A stretch of 64,000 bases of DNA from CAYUYV01 sp964522525 (GTDB lineage Bacteria > Pseudomonadota > Alphaproteobacteria > JAJFIK01), in NCBI GenBank assembly GCA_964522525.1, contig CAZFWG010000016.1, positions 1-64,000 of the forward strand. Direction: 5' to 3'. The translations under genes and the position numbers were made by a program. The notes under the pieces are model-generated. The model made no database searches. It was given only the letters and a program-made list of their open reading frames with translations, and was not told the origin of the DNA. The stretch's first letter is position 1. Every line of letters starts with the position of its first letter. Positions 60,765-64,000 of this stretch are shown here, in pieces.

Positions 60765-63700
60765 TGGCTTTCGGACCGGATGGTGAGATCATTGAGGGTT
60801 GTCCTGTTACGGGGGCAGCGGTTTGCCACTGCGATGAGAAAAATGACGACGGCGGCCTGACGATCGAGCATAACCACACGCCCTTTCCCGATACGGACGG
60901 TACCCTGGCGGCGAGGAAGGCGGGGGAGCATGAGGCCTTCTTCGACGCCATCTCGACGCTCTATGGTCTGGGTGATCTGCAAAGGGAGCAGGTGGCGGGA
61001 GAAGGGGCCAAAGTCTATGTCGCCAAGCAATCCGGTGCCTGGAGTGATCCCGAGACCTGGCTTGACGGGGAGGTGCCCGGCCCCAATGCCCTGGTGATCA
61101 TTCCCAATGACGTGGCGCCGGACGGCGCCGTCACGCCGATCGAGGTGACCTATGACGTGGTGCCGGGATCGGCCCATGATGTGCCGCTCTATTCCGTGTT
61201 TGTTCAGGGGGCGCTTGATTTCGCCACGGACCAGGACACACGGATGGAAGTGGACAGCCTGCTGACCGATATGGGTTCCCGCCTGACCATCGGTGATGGG
61301 GGCAATGAGATCGGCGGTGGCAACACGGCCCAGATTGTCATTCGGGAAGACACTCAGCCGTCGGATGCCCGGCCCTGGGATCCAGGCCAGTTCACCAAGG
61401 GCATCGTGACCATGGGCGCCGTGCGCATTGCCGGGGAGGACACGACCTCAAAGCTTGCCCTTGTCGAGGATGTGGAGGCCGGAGCCACGGAACTGGTGTT
61501 CGAGGGCGAGGCCGAGGGCTGGGATGTGGGGGACACCATCGTCCTTCAGGGGACCCATACCGATCCTGACGGCTCCCATGCGGATGATACTCGGTTCCAT
61601 GATGAGGAACTCGAGATCACGTCTGTTCGCGTGGAGAACGGCCAGACCATTGTCGCGTTCACCAATCTGCATACGGGCGGCAATGCGTTGCGCTTCGACC
61701 ATACCCGTCCCGACGGCGCGGAGGGCTTGAACATCTATGCCGCCAATATGACCCGGTCGGTACAGGTCAGTTCGGCGGCCGGAGAGGAGAGCCTGTCGGT
61801 CAATGGTGGCGATGTGCACACCCGTGGCCATGTCATGTTCATGCACAATGATGATGTCATGGTGCAGGATGCGTCGTTTACGGATATGGGCCGCTCGGAC
61901 AAGGAAAAACTGCCATCGGAGGACAACAATGCCAAGGGGCGCTATGCCCTCCATTTCCACCGTACGGGCTCGGAGGATATCGAGGGGCAGCCGGCGATTC
62001 TGGACGGTGTGGTCATTGATGGGTCCCCGGGCTGGGGTATCGTCCATCACCAGGCGCATCTCAATGTCCTGGACAGTGTCGTGTACGAAACGACGGGCTC
62101 CGGTATTGTGGCCGAGGCCGGCGACGAGATCGGCATCTGGCGGGACAATTTCGTCCTGAAGGTAACGGGCACCCAGCCCGCCGCCGGCGATACGAACGCA
62201 AGCAATGTCGATTTCTGGACGGTGGCCAATCCGCTTGGGAACAACACTTTCAATGAAGCCTCCGCGACGACGGCTTTCGATTTCGGCCGTGCGGAGGCCT
62301 ATTGGGTGCAAGGGGCCGGTCTGGTCAAGATCGAGAACAATACGGCCGCCAGCGCGCCAACGGCCATTACGTTCTTTGCGGACAGTTGGGAACTCGCCAA
62401 CAAGGACGCCAAGACCGTGGCCGTCGGAAATCTACGCATCCGGGAAGAAGACGGAACGATTACCGAGACCGATGCCTACAGGGCGCTGATTGCCGCCGGC
62501 TACACCAATGAAGACCGCATCGCCGTAGGCGCCGCGCCACCCAAGGGGATTGATGGTTTTGAGGCCGCCAATGTGGACAACGGGGTCGTCACCTGGCTCG
62601 TGATGCGCAATCCGAATGGGGACGAAAACCTCAATCCGATCTATACGACGGGCGACTACAACGGGCCGATAGAACATGATGCCGCCACGACGCTGCACGA
62701 TCTCACCCTGTGGAATGTCAACAAGAATGGCGTGTTGCTCGCCCATAGCAGCCAGATCGCGGTCGAGAACGCCATGGTCATCGGTGCCGGGGATGGCGAC
62801 ATCGCCTTCAATGAGGATCCCACCGATCTGAATGACGTGACCGGTGTCGCCTTCGGCATCACCGGCGACACCCATCATGTGACGTTCACCAACACGACCT
62901 CCACAGGCCTGGAGCAGGAATTCTCCGACGCCATTGGCATCGGTCCGCGAGAGGAAGATCGGGTCAACGGCACGGATGGACAGGATGTCCTGGAAGCCCA
63001 TGACAAGTCCGTAGACGACGTCTATTTCTATGGCGGCGCCGGTGATGATTTGCTCAAAGGCGGNNNNNNNNNNNNNNNNNNNNNNNNNNNNNNNNNNNNN
63101 NNNNNNNNNNNNNNNNNNNNNNNNNNNNNNNNNNNNNNNNNNNNNNNNNNNNNNNNNNNNNNNTTTGTGGAGGAACACTTCACGCCGGTCATGGATTTCA
63201 CCCATCCGGTCGCCGTGGCGGCGATCCCGGACTGGGTCGATCCGGATGATTATGCGGCCGGTATTGACCCCCGTCGTCTGGGTGAGGAGGGTCCCCAGCT
63301 CGACACCGCCGCGGATTTTGGCATCGATGTCTCCGGTCTCGAACGCTACGATCTGGGTGTGGGTCAAAGGACAGGGGGCTCCCGCGTGTCCCCCGGCGTG
63401 TCTGCGAATGGCAAGTTGGGCGGGGGATATGTCGTCGGCGACGACGGCAACAACCGCAATTTTGGGACGAACCATGACGATGTGCTCGAAGGCGGCGGCG
63501 GCGACGATTTTCTGGATTTGAAACTGGGGTCGGATATCGCCATCGGTGGCGCTGGCGATGATCTGATACGTTCCGGTCTGCGCAACAATGGGTCGGATGA
63601 GAACAATATCGATGCCCGGGAAAATCCGGATCGCTACTATGGGGGCAGCGGCCATGACGCGGTGAAGGCCGGCTCCGGCGGGACCCTGGGCTTCGATGAC

Positions 63701-64000
63701 TTCTCCCGTGACGCCACCAGCATTGAAGAGATCCGCGCGAGCCGGATCGTCGGGGCCGACTATGATTTTGATGGCACGTTCAGCCCTGAGAATATCTTAG
63801 ATTTCCGCGGCGTGGATTTGCTTGGTTTCAGCAATCTGACCGTTGGGGGGCCGGGCCGTGGCCTTCCCATCAGAGCCGGTGATGGTGACGACATCGTCTA
63901 TGGCAACCGGGTGAACAACCGCATCGAGGGGGGCGCCGACAATGATCGCCTGTCCGGCGAGAGTGGCCATGACACGATTGAAGGCGGCGCCGGTGCCGAT
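60765..64000 (+). CDS. G8-domain / beta-helix RTX protein (runs off the window, gap inside)
   Basis: This is a large acidic protein of over 1000 residues with an AAGGA ribosome site before ATG 60765. After about 88 residues there is a G8 domain (SGAWSDPETWLDGEVPGPNALVIIP, about 88-215) with ten or so beta-strands. A right-handed beta-helix-like stretch follows (about 290-700; LHFHRTGSEDIEGQ, GWGIVHHQAHLNVLDSVVYETTGSG), then RTX motifs (NGTDGQDVLEAHD, YGGAGDDLLKGG). After a 100-N gap RTX repeats continue (NHDDVLEGGGGDDFL) to the window end, in a different frame, so the gap is not truly 100 bases. G8 with beta-helix is found in hyaluronan-binding eukaryotic proteins and in bacterial secreted proteins; here a polysaccharide-binding or degrading surface role is likely but unproven. 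Confidence 0.82.
63064..63163. other. Assembly gap (100 N)
   Basis: Exactly 100 N inside the G8-RTX gene. The open frame before the gap (phase of 60765) and the one after it (phase of 63164) differ, so the true length is not 100 modulo 3. Confidence 0.95.

Overview
The window looks like chromosomal DNA from a GC-rich alphaproteobacterium with an attached, probably aquatic lifestyle. The evidence is a PccA-type carboxylase, the rplM-rpsI-argC and hom-glpX-recJ gene orders typical of that class, a class I PHA synthase, several crotonase paralogues, and proteins resembling the HfaA/HfaB holdfast-anchor proteins of Caulobacter relatives. I cannot assign a genus. The sequence is a scaffold with five gaps, each written as exactly 100 N. 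Lengths and reading frames on either side show these are placeholders of unknown true size. I see no tRNA, rRNA, CRISPR array or insertion sequence.

Layout. 0-3.8 kb: the end of a biotin-dependent carboxylase alpha subunit, overlapping an SLC12-type transporter. 3.9-8.9 kb: a minus-strand stress and membrane-lipid cluster (photolyase, FAD oxidoreductase, DUF1365, cyclopropane-fatty-acid synthase family), with a sigma-E-like element upstream. 8.9-23.6 kb: a candidate surface-attachment island. It holds HfaB/CsgG-like and HfaA-like proteins, a divergent secreted protein with four AxAIANS-type repeats, a small exported protein, a hybrid histidine kinase, a type I secretion operon (two ABC half-transporters and an HlyD adaptor), and a divergently encoded 1217-residue RTX/cadherin-like protein with an exact 399-bp internal tandem duplication.

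23.7-49.7 kb is mainly metabolic. It holds a haloalkane-dehalogenase-like hydrolase with a crotonase, a MetY-type sulfhydrylase with a CoA-binding protein, ribosomal proteins L13 and S9, argC, phaC, an L,D-transpeptidase, hom-glpX-recJ, further crotonases (one divergent from an HxlR-type regulator with a duplicated operator-like site), and a FabI / MaoC-Pta / AckA / CoA-transferase cluster. Together these suggest active acyl-CoA, acetyl-phosphate and PHA metabolism.

49.8-57.1 kb encodes a V/A-type ATPase in the order B-D-I-K-E-DUF2764-A. This is a circular permutation of the E-DUF2764-A-B-D-I-K order I know from chlamydiae and spirochaetes. 57.1-64 kb holds two more large RTX proteins. One is in a minus-strand operon with a helix-turn-helix regulator; the other is a G8-domain/beta-helix protein that runs off the window. 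They are divergent, and the region between them carries two matching 17-bp palindromic sites.

The features most worth follow-up are the HlyD adaptor with three tandem 21-residue cytoplasmic repeats and its pair of NBDs with degenerate signature motifs, the Hfa-like locus, the permuted V-ATPase operon, and the HTH-controlled pair of RTX genes. The novelty of each rests on sequence reading only.
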